Part shown: positions 46,400-63,308 of the stretch, piece after piece
Numbering within the stretch: the first letter of the stretch is position 1
Layout: the number at the start of each line of letters is the position of its first letter
Assembly: GCF_026212465.1 (NCBI RefSeq)
Contig: NC_080056.1
Coordinates: forward strand, 19,111,246-19,175,245
Length of the DNA stretch: 64,000 nt
Reading direction: 5' to 3'
Source: Amaranthus tricolor
Lineage: Eukaryota > Streptophyta > Magnoliopsida > Caryophyllales > Amaranthaceae
Notes under the pieces: model-generated
Database searches by the model: none
What the model was told of the DNA's origin: nothing
What the model saw: only the letters and a program-made list of their open reading frames with translations
Made by a program: the position numbers and the translations under genes

Positions 46400-46667
46400 C
46401 TCCCTCCATACAATATAATTGTCAATTTCCTTATTTGGCAAAACCACATCAATTGTCACGTTTCTATTTTTTTCAATCTTTTTTTACTTAAATATCCTTA
46501 GTTCACACAAGTAATTACGAATATACTCTCATATACCTTACTTACCCAACTATCTTTCACTAATTATTCTTCACTACTTACTCAACTACCACCTTTTTAA
46601 TGGACCCTACACCACTCTTAATATTCGTGCCTAAGCAAATGGAACATTTATATTGGTGTGGAGGGAG
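46400..46667. mobile_element. Stowaway-like MITE
   Basis: 268 bp. CTCCCTCCATACAATATAATTG pairs with the right end CATTTATATTGGTGTGGAGGGAG, with TA on both sides (46398-46399, 46668-46669). It would need a mariner-type transposase such as the one at 31248. Confidence 0.8.
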
Positions 46668-46669
46668 TA

Positions 46670-49475
46670 TACAATTAAAAATTGTAAACTTTAATTAGAG
46701 AATTTAAATCAAATTCAATTAATATATATTTAACTAAAATATATAAAATAAATTAAATGATAAATAAGTTTGAATAATAAATAGTGTCAATAATTTTAAT
46801 ATAACAACTAGAAGTATTATAGAACCCAAAAAAGTAGATGTCATGGCCATGCGTAGCACAATACAATTAATAATAAAAGTATATTTAGCTATGTTTTTTT
46901 ATTCCCCACCTATTGTACCTAGTTGTTTAAATATCTTGTTCAATTATCTGTTGATTATAGCCTTAAATTTTAGAACTTTTGTAAATTATGGTACTAATGT
47001 TTATTTTTTGCGAATTATATTCATTATAATATTTTTTTTGTTCATCCTACAAATGTGCATTTATGTGCTTTGAATCATTAATAATCAATAATATTTTTTC
47101 TTAATTTTTATGTTTTAAGATGTAAATAAAAAGTTATTTGACTTCTTCTATTAAGTTTTGAGAAAAAAATAATTTTAATAGTTATTTTCAATGCATAACA
47201 TCAAACATTATGAGCATTTATTTTGGAGATGGTTTCTTATTAGAATGAACATGGCCGTTTCTTAACATATCTCGAGTAGCTGACCGCTTAGGACCCCAAA
47301 TTAAAGAGTCTTAAATATTAAATGGTACTATTTAAATCTTATTCAAAGTAATATTTTTATGTAATTTGTTTGTAAATTTCTAAATATTTGAAGTAATATT
47401 AAAATATATTGTTATAATAAATTTTGTTAAATTGTTTTTCTTGAAATAGAAAGTTTTGTCTTTTTAATATAATGAAAAGGCTGAATTAAAAGATATCGTA
47501 GAAATAAATAGGACATTCAAATTCTTCCGTAAAAAATGAGTTGACATAGCAATGACTAAGTTAACCAACCGTCCCTCAAATTTTTTGTCAATTGAAATAA
47601 CATGCATTTGAGTACAAAATTTGATGGGAGATGGAAGAAAAGAAATTTGATTGTCAACCACGTCATCAATAGCGTCTAGTTTGGTATGTCTTTCCATGGG
47701 CCGAGTTTGCAAGAGTCGGAGCCAAAAGCCACTGTGCAAAAGCATTTTCAAAAAAGCATTTAATTTGTCATCTAAAACATGTTTGTGGAATGTGGAGAAA
47801 AATGAACAAAAGTAGACCAAAACTTCCATTTAGTTTCACACTCATTTTTTCATGCGCAGAATCCTAACTCTTTGTTAATAAATGGGTAGATAAAATGGCA
47901 ATTTGGTAGTTGGATATTAACAAAAGCTATTCAAGCTCTTATTCACAATCACATTCAATAAGAATAGACTTTCTTTATAGCTTTTCCCATTAAATACAGT
48001 TTAAAATTCATAAGCAATGTAGTAGTAATAAAGGCCAAAACATAATTTAACAATGACCTCCCCACAACCTAAATTTTGTTATGTAACTAAACACATTGGG
48101 ATATTTGAAAATTGATTGTTGGCTAATGGTGGTTCGCTAATTAATAGTGCTTGTTTTTTTTTTTTTGGTTGGTTTAACCATTTAAAAGTGTTACATGTTT
48201 TTGTTTCCTTTTAAGCTACTTGGATTAGCTAATTATAAAATGTTATTTGGTACAATTAAATTTTAGTTGTTGACTGTATATAAAAATCTATGGTCAAAAA
48301 ATCAATTAAAACCCAAAACACTATATTAAACAACTTCATTTAATATGAATATATTGATAAAATAGCTCACTTTCATCACTAGTTCACTACACAAAATTCT
48401 ACTATCCCATGCCATTTAGTGTTAAAATTCATAGTAAACATGAGAAATTAGAACCATAACTATTGACTTAATTGCAATTTCATCAACAATTCTTTATTTC
48501 AGTCTCAAATTATGTATATCCGATGATTAAAGTAAATCAACATAATAACTCCTAAGTAATGTGGATTTTCAATAAAAAGGAAAATCTTAAAAAGGAAAAT
48601 CAACATAATAACATAATGATTAAAGAAAATTTTTATTTCCTTCTCTCCCTCCTATCATGAGTCTCAATACCAAAAGAGGTTATTTCCCATTAAACACTAA
48701 GTATCACACATCATCTACAATTTAACGTAAATAATAATACATTTGGCATAGTAAACTTTTTTAATATAGTTAATTATAATTCAAACCAAAGAATTATAAA
48801 ACTTTGAGCTATTAAAATAAGTAACATAACAATAGAGGATTAAGTGACAGCCCAATATCGACACTATTATTAAATACATTTAGAATTGATACATGGAAAT
48901 ATTGATTATACGTCTAGTATACGTATTTGCTTGCTAGAGAATAACATACGTTTTGATTATCCTAAATGTCATTCAAAATGAATATTGGATCAAGTTGGAA
49001 AAATAAAATTTAAGAAAATATGTTTGCGAAAACAATTTTCATAATTGTTAAGGAAATTAGGTTATCTAATTGTGCCAGACTGAAGCTATGACCAAAACCC
49101 TATATGTACCTACCTAATGTGACTCTAGGTTGCACTAAAACGGACACGGACACGGACACGGACACGACACGGGTACGGGAAAACGCCAACTTAAAGTTAC
49201 ATCTCAGAAAATAGAAAAGTAATTACTTCTTTTGCCAAAAGTACTAGTATACATTGCTCCTGGGTGGACTTCTTAGAGGTATGATATTTTGGTACTCATA
49301 TCCTCTTGGTATTTAATGTTACTTTCCAGACAAAAAATGGTAGGAAGTTCCGACTGCATATATATCGACTGCTGCTCTAGTCAGTATTTACCGATTACCA
49401 AGTTTGATTAGTAGTTAGTCAGTAACATTGAAGTCGGACAGTTGGTCGGTGTTCAATTGGTGATTAGTTTGAAAG
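46670..49475. other. Non-coding spacer
   Basis: AT-rich. The longest open stretch (47829-47464, minus, 121 codons) shows no recognisable domain and has repeat-like base use. A short hexamer array of CGGACA units lies at 49141-49177. I see no gene. Confidence 0.5.
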
Positions 49476-50116
49476 TGAAAACGACTATGTATTAGAGTTC
49501 GAACAATGTGTTTCAAACTCCAATATTGCCAAGATCGAGTGTATGAGGTTTTGTGACAAACAAATTACGCTATCAATAATATCGATGTTTGTAGGAGAAA
49601 ATAAAGCAATAAAATGACACAAAGATTTAACGAGGTTCACCCAACTAAGGCTACGTCCTACGGTGTGTAGTATCTCTTATATTATCAAAAGGAGTTCAAA
49701 GAACTCTCAAATATGGAGAATTACAATAGAGAATAGATATAGGCTAGTGTTTGGCTTGTGGTGTATTTGTGGATGTATTCACCACTTACAAAGTGAATGA
49801 GAGCTCTTTATTTATAGGAGAGATCATACTAAGTAACATTAAGTACATTAAAGCTATGATTAAATGATAATGAAACATCCCTAAGTATATGAAGAGTCAA
49901 AAACAACATCCTAGGAGCCCTTTGCACTTCTCCATTAAATTCCATAACTCTTCACACTTCATTAACTTATTAATCCATACTTAATCACCATCATAAATAA
50001 ATCATCAAAACTTAACTTAATACACCCATTCATGACAAACTTATGGGATTTCATCCCAAGGGTCACTACATGAATGCACACACCAAATGTGCACTCAAGT
50101 CACACCATTCATAACA
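49476..50116 (-). repeat. 3' LTR of the gag-protease element
   Basis: 641 bp; minus strand starts TGTTATGAATGG and ends CGTTTTCA. Confidence 0.93.
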
Positions 50117-50283
50117 ATCTCCACCTTGACTTGAGTTCACCCAAGTCAATAGAATTTTCTAATTCACTCCAACATAATATAACAACTTACACAACATAAT
50201 ACTCAAAATAAAAACAACACATGTGCATAAACATAGCACATGCACTAAACATGCCCTCAAAAGGGGCTCACAAGAGTATGCTT

Positions 50284-51583
50284 TTAAATACCAATCAAGT
50301 CCATACATCCCATGGACTCATTGGGATATGTTGAAATTATTCTCAAACTGTCGTTAAAAGAAGTTTCAATTTCATTTTCATGCTCGGTTGAAGTAGTGGA
50401 CACACAAGCCGAACTAACTAAGGTTGAACCTAAAAGCATATACACGCCATCATTAATGGATCCTTTCAAGAACAAATTAGGACCCTTGCCAACCTTCAAA
50501 ACTCCACCTTCACCAATGCACTTAAAACCTTCTTTATCCAGAATACTAAGGGAAATTATGTTTTTATTCATACTTGGAACATGAAGGACTCCGGTCAATG
50601 TTCTTACAACACCATCAAACATGACAATTTTAACATCTCCAATACCAACTATAGGACAACTAGCCTCATTGCCCATAGTGACTTTTCTTCCATCAACCTT
50701 TTGATAAGTTGAGAAGAACCTAGAGTTAAAAGTTATGTGTCTAGAACATCCCGAATCCAAAATCCAAGAATCACCACCCTTACATTTACTAGTAACGACA
50801 AGAGCATCAACATCATATATCTCATCTTCAACATAGCTAGCTTCGGCGGAGCTAGCTCTTGTGGATTTGCTTTCATTGGATTGTTTGGCTCTTAATTTCC
50901 AACAATCTTTCTTGAAGTGGCCTTTCTTCTTACAAAAGTTCAAGTCATGCTCCTTTTGTTCCTACTCGACTCTTTAACAAATAAAGCACCATTGGAAACT
51001 CTTGACTCCTTTTGAGCAAATTGAGAATCAATAAGGTCCTTTTGAATCAAGGCCTTTCTAACATCCTCACTACTCAAAGTGTCTCTTCCATATAACAAGG
51101 TTTCCCTAAAATGCTTATATGAAGATGGTAGAGAAACTAACAAAAGAATAGCCAAATCCTCATCATCCACTTTTACATCAATATTTTGCAAATTCATAAC
51201 TATTGAGTAAAATTCATCAAGGTGCGATTTCATGGGCCTCTCTTCTCGCAATCTGAGATCATACAAACGACTCTTTAACAAAATTCGATTGGTAACACTC
51301 TTTTCCATGTAGAGTGATTCCAATTTATCCCAAATGCCTTTAGAAGTTTCCTCCTTTACAACTTCTCTCAAGACTTCATTAGAGAGATAAAGTTGTATGG
51401 CGGATAGAGCCTTCGCATCCATATCTTCCCACTTAACCTCACTTATGCCTTCCGATCTCTTCTCCACACCATCTAGTGCTTTATGCACTCCATTTTGTAT
51501 CAAAATTGCTTTCATTTTGACTTGCCATAAGTCAAAGTTCACACTCCTATCAAACTTCTCAATATCAAGTTCATTGTAGCCAT
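50284..51583 (-). pseudogene. Copia gag-protease reading frame, frameshifted
   Basis: The gag part (about 51620-50940, minus) has LDIEKFDRSVNFDLWQVKMK, KGIWDKLESLYMEKS and LLVSLPSSYKHFRETLL, the UBN2-type capsid pattern. The nucleocapsid/protease part (about 50943-50284) has FCKKKGHFKKDCW, WILDSGCSRH with the protease Asp, and LTGVLHVPSMNKNIISLS. Two defects show. The first nearby ATG (51583-51581) is out of frame with gag. A one-base loss at about 50937 removes the first Cys of the zinc knuckle and shifts gag against protease. After the protease the frame ends at 50284 without the pre-integrase region. Packaging of its RNA in trans remains possible. Confidence 0.88.
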
Positions 51584-51639
51584 GTTGCACCAATATAGCC
51601 TCTAAAACACTATAACAACAACTTGGCTCTGATACCAAT

Positions 51640-52280
51640 TGAAAACGACGATGTATTAGAGTTCGAACAATGTGTTTCAAACTCCAATATTGCCAAGATC
51701 GAGTGTATGAGGTTTTGTGACAAACAAATTACGCTATCAATAATATCGATGTTTGTAGGAGAAAATAAAGCAATAAAATGACACAAAGATTTAACGAGGT
51801 TCACCCAACTAAGGCTACGTCCTCCGGTGCGTAGTATCTCTTATATTATCAAAAGGAGTTCAAAGAACTCTCAAATATGGAGAATTACAATAGAGAAGAG
51901 ATATAGGCTAGTGTTTGGCTTGGGGTGTATTTGTGGATGTATTCACCACTTACAAAGTGAATGAGAGCTCTCTATTTATAGGAGAGATCATACTAAGTAA
52001 CATTAAGTACATTAAAGCTATGATTAAATGATAATGAAACATCCCTAAGTATATGAAGAGTCAAAAACAGCATCCTAGGAGCCCTTTGCACTTCTCCATT
52101 AAATCCCATAACTCTTCACACTTCATTACCTTATTAATCCATACTTAATCACCATCATAAATCAATCATCAAAACTTAACTTAATACACCCATTCATGAC
52201 AAACTTATGGGATTTCATCCCAAGAGTCACTACATGAATGCACACACCAAATGTGCACTCAAGTCACACCATTCATAACA
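51640..52280 (-). repeat. 5' LTR of the gag-protease element
   Basis: 641 bp, 11 differences from the 3' LTR. A TATA-like TATAAATAGAG lies on the minus strand near 51970. Confidence 0.93.
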
Positions 52281-52333
52281 GAAAGATATATTTACAATTT
52301 ACTAACAATCGTCCTTTTCCATCCCTTTCCCTC

Positions 52334-52341
52334 TATAAATA
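52334..52341 (+). promoter_or_regulatory. Orphan core promoter-like site
   Basis: TATAAATA, then CCCCTCAACTACAACCACAA and a CT-rich leader (CTCTCTCTCTAAAATTTC), the usual look of a plant promoter and 5' leader. The first downstream ATG gives only three codons. The gag-protease element inserted just upstream of it. No gene follows for about 900 bp. Confidence 0.35.
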
Positions 52342-52479
52342 CCCCTCAACTACAACCACAACCATAACCAAACACACTTCACTCTCTCTCTAAAATTTCT
52401 TTCTATCTACCCTAAACAATTTAATTTCTTTGTCTCTACCCTAAACAATTTAATGACTTCTTAAAAAATTATTATATAA

Positions 52480-53308
52480 GTATACAAGTATTTAACAAAA
52501 TATAAAGGTATGAAATTTCCATAAATGTCATATTTACATTATTTATTATTTTAAATATGCTTTATGTTATATTTTTTATGTGACAAAAAAATTTAATGAG
52601 CTTTTTGATACAGTCATATATTCTTGATAATCATGAGTACTTATTAGATGTGGTAGTTTGTGTCTAATTATATTCTCCTATGTACTATAAAAATGTGTTA
52701 GAAATAATAAAAATATGCACCTCAAATCTAAGAAAATTCAGCATTGTATTCATTACTTATAGTAATACTTCCCTCCTAGTTGCAAAAATCAAAATTTACA
52801 TAAAGATAAAAGAAAATTTTAACTACCGAAAGTAGTAAAATTTAATTGTTGCAATTCATCAGCATAAGTAAAGTTTTCAATGCTGGAAAACATGAGATTT
52901 GAGGAATATATATTTAACATTTTCACTTTTTGTAGTGCGTAGGATTGTATAAATAATAGGAAAACTACCACATCTACCACTATGTAATCTTAATTATCAT
53001 GGAAAAAATGGTTGTTCTGAAAGGCTCAGTTGTTTTTTATAATGATTTATAATAGTCGGAAGTTAGTCGAAAATTTCAAAAATCAAAATTGTTGTCAAAG
53101 ATGCTATATCAATCTTCTTTATCGGGATCAGCCTTTTGAATTTCCCAACTAAATTGCGACTAGAATATAGTCGATAAACAGACGGTAAACTGAAAGTTGT
53201 TCGCTTTTCAGTTCTTGCTGTTTAATTTAATAATTAATTTTTTTATTTTCATATTTTTTTGTCATTGAAATATTTTGTGAATCTCGTAAATTTTTATTTC
53301 ATAGAATA
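52480..53308. other. AT-rich spacer, no gene seen
   Basis: Includes a CACTTTTTGTAGTG motif at about 52924-52937 that looks like an inverted CACTA-type end, and TAGTCGG/AGTCGAAA motifs near 53050-53180. It may be the 5' part of the CACTA relic that follows. Confidence 0.35.
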
Positions 53309-55135
53309 ATGGACTTACGTATTGAACAAAGTTGGATGTATAAGCGTAGTTGTAACGAAGTTTATAATATTAGATATTTAGAAGGAGTGGAGGAATTTAT
53401 ACAATTTGCAAAGAAAGAAACTGGAAGAGGTTAGATGTCCATACAATCGGTGTGATAACCGTAAACTATTTTCTCCAAAAGTCGTCGTAAGAGATCATTT
53501 GTTGAAAACTACTACGACCCTTCATAAAACTTCTGACGGTGCACCAAGTAATGTGGTGGTTCCGGAAGAGCAACAACATAACACAGTGCAAAATTTATAT
53601 GCACAAATGGTGTACGATGCAACTGCGAGTAATTTTCCTGATACACATCACTATTTTCTACCTCAGTTTGATGATGTCATCATTGATGTACCACATTTCC
53701 CTTACATATTGAAGAAGATCCAAACCCTCAATGAATACATCTCTTTGAAATGTTGAATGTTGCCAACTTACCTCTGTACCATAGTTGTGAAACTCATACT
53801 CAAATGTCGATAATAGGAAGAATGGCGAGTCTGAAGCAGAACTTTTGGATGACATCCAGGTTTTTCTGATAAGAAGAAACAGTTTTCGGCTCTTGGATTG
53901 CTGGTGGAGAAGACTCCTTGTTGTATTAATGGGTGTATGATATATTAGCACCCCACAATGAATATTACATGATGTGATGATTGTGGGGTTTCTACATAGA
54001 TAACAGATAAGACCCCTAGAAAGCAGTTTCACTACTTTTCCCTCGGTCCTAGGTTACAACGGTTGTATACTTCTGCGACTAATACCAGTTACAAGAGGTG
54101 GTATACGGAGCACCATTCAGAAGATGGAGAGAGTGTCACCCCATAAACAGTGAAGCCTGGTTGACATTTAACGCGACACATCTGGATTTTTTTAAGGAGA
54201 TAAGAAATGTTAGACTAAGATTGTGTACAGATGGTTTCATCCCATTTGGCAGCTCGGGACAACAATATTCATGTTGACCCGTAATATTAACTCCATAAGA
54301 TCTTCCTCTCTTGATGTGCATGAAGAAGCAGTACATGTTCTTAACGATGATCGTCCTGGGTCCTAGCAATCAAAACATAAGATTGACCTGTACCTACAAC
54401 CATTGATACGAGTTGAAGTTGTTATGGGAAGATGGGATCCAGGCATTCGACGTATCTAAGAGGGAGAACTTTCAGCTTCATGCGGCATTGATATGAACAA
54501 TCAACGACTTTCCAACTTATTCGATGATGTCGGGGTGGAGTACATTTGGCGTGAACGCTTGTCCAGACTGTATGGATGATTCTAAAGCCGTATATTTAAG
54601 ACTTTGCAGAAAAGTGAGTTGGTTCGACTCACATAGGAGATTTTTAGATAGGAGGCACCCAACTGTAGAAACTGGATAAATTTCAGTCATGGAGCTGTTG
54701 AGAAAGATATTAGACCTAATATACGAACAGGAGATGAGCTACTAGAGGAGTTGGATCATTTTGGGTATTTACGGGTATTTGAAGATGACACATCTCAGTA
54801 AAACGCAAAACTCAGCAAATATTATGTTGGATAGAAGAAGAGAAGCATTTTTTTGGGATCTACCCTATTGGAGAACACACATGACCCGTCACAATTTGGA
54901 TGTAGTGCACATTTAGAAGAACTTTTTTGATAACATTTTCAACACGTTAATGCGTATGTATACCTGGAAAAAAAAGGATCATCTAAAGGTAGAAAAAATT
55001 TAGCCGAGCTAGGAATTCGATCAGAATTGTATCCAGTGAATTCATTCATCCCCAAGGTCTCATACACACTTAACAGACAACAAATGGTTAACATAGAAAT
55101 TAGATTAGCTATTGATTGGTTAGCTGATGTTGTAT
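53309..55135 (+). pseudogene. Old TNP2-like CACTA transposase relic
   Basis: Starts with an ATG and MDLRIEQSWMYKRSCNEVYN and GVEEFIQFAKKE, the transposase-associated N-terminal domain, then CPYNRCDNRKLFSPKVV. Later segments match the Transposase_21 core in changing frames: WYTEHHSEDGESV, FQLHA, TINDFPTY-like, CPDCMDDSKA, FSHGAVEKDIRPNIRTGDEL and NFFDNIFNTLMRMYTWKKKD. Many stops and shifts. It is far more decayed than, and opposite in strand to, the CACTA element at the left end, so it is a separate and older copy. Confidence 0.75.
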
Positions 55136-55559
55136 GTTGAGGAAATGCTAGGTTCTTAGCTATTTTGGATTTAGAAATTAATCATATCTAGTATTGGTTT
55201 ATATTTCAAGTGTTATTTAAATTTTTAATTTTGTTCATTTATAGAGAAAACTCGGCCGAACGTTTTACAAATACTTTGTTTAATTGTGTTTAATTATGAT
55301 TTATAGGATGAATACAAGCGCCTCATTGCATTATTACCCTACGTGTCTGTAGTTTTGTTGTAGTTTGGTATTGCATTTGAAAATTAATTGCCGATAAATT
55401 ATGTCAAAAAATCCTATACCAATTCAGCAAATCAGCTTAAGTATTCCCGATTTATCTGCCAGAAAATGACACAAATGAAACCGGGTATCCGGGGTCGCGA
55501 CCCGATTTATCTGAGTACCTGATATTCGGGTACCTAGTTGAGAACACTCCTAGATGTTG

Positions 55560-55960
55560 GTGCAGGCTGAATGGAGTATTCCCGAGGACCCTAAATGGCT
55601 TCTCAAGGATGTAATGTTAGTTAAATGACTATGTGGTTCAAAAAAGATAAGTCCTCACAAGTCAATAAAAGGAAAGGTAAGAGAAAGATATTATAAAGGA
55701 AACACCCTTTACTAAAAATACTAAGACGCCTAAGATAACTACTGAAGTCACATGCTTCAATTGGAATGAGATTGGCCATTGAAAGCGCAACTGCCTAATG
55801 TACCTTTAAAACAGAAGAATGATGCTTTTAAATTAGGTATACATGCTATACAAGTTATTTGAAAACTTCTTCTTATACTTGGTATTTGATGCAATTAGAT
55901 GCTGAGATCAAAGTAATGTGTAACAATTAGGAGTAAAAGAATGACAAAGGGTGGAGAAAC
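55560..55960 (+). pseudogene. Copia gag/nucleocapsid relic
   Basis: Scattered pieces, including a damaged zinc knuckle in VTCFNWNEIGH followed by KRNCLMYL and a WYLMQLDA-like stretch, resemble copia nucleocapsid sequence. Short and full of stops. Confidence 0.45.
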
Positions 55961-57974
55961 ACTTTGAGATAGAATTGGTGATAATGTATAACCTTTTGAA
56001 GTTAGGATATTCAAACCTTTTTTTAACTATTAAGCTTTGCTATCAGTTATAAATGATGGTCATTTAGATATTAGTATTAGAAGAAACATTATCTCAATCT
56101 TAGCTTTAAGATTGAGAAGTTTATTCTCATTTTTTTTTTGTATATTCTTTATGGGAGCAATGTAATTTTAAGAAACGCCAGTGATAGCAAATTTTAAAAA
56201 ATTTTCACAGTGTAACATTATACTATTGTACTAAAAGTTACAATAACATTATTACTCAAAATCATACGTTTTTTCGTTAAGTTGTGAAATTAGTTATTTG
56301 CCTTTGTCTTCTTTCTTTAATTAACACTCGCCATCTTCAATCTCATTTTTCTTTCATTAAATTACTTTGGTCTTTGAAGGAATATGGAGATATGAGTGTA
56401 GTGTACGCTCCAATATTGGATTGCATAAGATGTATTTGGGAAGATGCTGAAAACATATGCACTAGAATCAAACCAATATGTCAATGAGTAAGTTTCTTTC
56501 ATATACCCAAACGAGCCTCCTATCCTCTAGACCCATCACTAATGTGAAGAGCAGTTAGCAATGGCAAAGAGAAAATTAGTTTATACTTCTTTTATCCTAT
56601 TTGCATCAACATTGATTATTCCATAGCCTGTTGAGTCATTCTTTTTAGTCCTTTCGTTTTGTGAGAAATATTTCAATTATCAATCAAGAATATCTACTTT
56701 TGTAGTATATTTAAACATTGTTATATGAACTTTTTACTTTACTTCAAGTACCCATGTCAAACTCTTGATAATTAGACAGTTCAATTTTAGTTCACAATAT
56801 TTAAGGTTTTAACCAAGTAGGACACTTGTAGATACATCCAAGTGAGATATGGGTACAAGAGTCCAGGTAACATAACATTGAAAAAGGAGGGAGGGAATCA
56901 TACTTGGCTGATTAGGATGTTTTCACATTTTGTCACGCCAAGAAGTCCCATTTCCTATTAGCTATAACTCATGGCTAATACATTTGAGAGTAGGCCAATG
57001 GCTCTTCCGGAATGGACGAAAACCAACAAAATTTCCAGTCGAAGGGGAGGCCCCTAGTGATAAAGAGCGCCTGAACCAGGCAGGCAGATGCATTCTGCAC
57101 CGTGCACTACCCAAAGTCTATTTCTTGAATTATGAGGTTGAAGAATGGAGGTCTTGTTTCCATGAGTATCGACGTGAAGATCGTAAACAGGAGCTACAAA
57201 AATGTCCCTTACGCTTGTTATTGCATGGAAGACTCGGATTGTTCTTGTTCATCCCTTATTATTTTCAACACATGATCATAGTTGATAGACGCCAAGTTTG
57301 AGAGGTTCTGTTTTCAATAAAATGAATAACCGAATAACACATTTAGAACATATAATCATGAATGGTTGAAAAAAAAAGCAACACACCACATAAAGAATAA
57401 TCCGGGATGGGGTAGACACAGGCATTCGTCCTAAGCTTATTTTAAAAAAAGAAGAGAACAAGTTACAGGCTTACAGCTTATTGTTCTATTGATATATACA
57501 CTATTATAAACGCTTTTACAAAACTATTTTGAGTGAATATTAAGGAATTCAACAACAAATATTTTCCACTTTCAATATGATATTTGTCATTTAATACATT
57601 TGAATTAAATAATTTACAATCATCTTATTCTTACATACCCTTAAAGCCCTACTATTTCAATTCATTAAGTTGTTATTGAGGGTCTGCAATAAGTTTGTCT
57701 TTAGACACCATAATCACACAAACGGGTCTGAAAGTTATTGTTCTTATCGTCTAGGAACAGTATCCGTACTACTTATAGGAAAGATATGTTTAAAAAGTCT
57801 GACCTTGAAAGAAAAATTGCTGAAGGAGTACTGATGCACAGATATTTCTCTGTTTCCAAATTCTGCCATAGTACCACATTCATCTCTCTGGTTCCCAAAA
57901 AAAAAGACAAAATAGTTAAATCATAATTGCAGTCAGTTTCTAACAGAAGATGCAATTATCAGAAGGAAGCCCAT
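55961..57974. other. Spacer downstream of the IRE-family kinase gene
   Basis: No recognised gene. A 34-codon frame starting MSVVYAPILDCIRCIWEDAE (56392-56487) and a 123-codon frame at 56930-57301 stand out from the AT-rich background but match no family I know. The right end should contain the 3' untranslated region of the kinase gene. Confidence 0.45.
56930..57301 (+). CDS. Hypothetical 123-residue reading frame
   Basis: An open frame of higher GC content than its surroundings, starting from an ATA-like or later codon rather than a clear ATG. It is rich in charged residues (PVEGEAPSDKERLNQAGR, EYRREDRKQELQKC). I recognise no domain, signal peptide or membrane segment. The opposite strand also has protein-like stretches without a long frame. 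It may be an exon or transposon piece. Confidence 0.2.
   Translation: MSRQEVPFPISYNSWLIHLRVGQWLFRNGRKPTKFPVEGEAPSDKERLNQAGRCILHRALPKVYFLNYEVEEWRSCFHEYRREDRKQELQKCPLRLLLHGRLGLFLFIPYYFQHMIIVDRRQV

Positions 57975-63308
<5,334 letters not shown>

Larger units (their letters stand above)
49476..52280 (-). mobile_element. Non-autonomous copia derivative with gag and protease only (TR-GAG-like)
   Basis: 2805 bp, transcribed right to left. Two 641-bp LTRs (49476-50116 and 51640-52280) differ at 11 positions by eye (1.7 %). A perfect 5-bp target duplication GAAAG flanks the element (49471-49475, 52281-52285). The primer-binding site TGGTATCAGAGCC (51625-51637, minus) follows the 5' LTR, and a polypurine tract AAGGTGGAGAT precedes the 3' LTR. 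The 1.5-kb interior encodes gag and an aspartic protease domain, then stops. Integrase, reverse transcriptase and RNase H are missing. It must use enzymes of a full copia element. Confidence 0.93.

Noticed and set aside
47464..47829. 121-codon frame on the minus strand
   Set aside because: No recognisable domain, no clear promoter, and biased AT-rich codons; most likely a chance open frame.
49141..49177. Short regular repeat that could suggest a CRISPR or coding repeat
   Set aside because: It is a simple CGGACA hexamer array with no spacers, in a plant genome.
52924..52937. CACTTTTTGTAGTG as a CACTA end of the relic at 53309
   Set aside because: Orientation is wrong for the 5' end of a plus-strand TNP2 gene and no subterminal repeats were recognised.
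56392..56487. Possible start of an NBS-LRR resistance gene (MSVVYAPILDCI...)
   Set aside because: Only a vague resemblance over about 30 residues, with no P-loop or other NB-ARC motif downstream.
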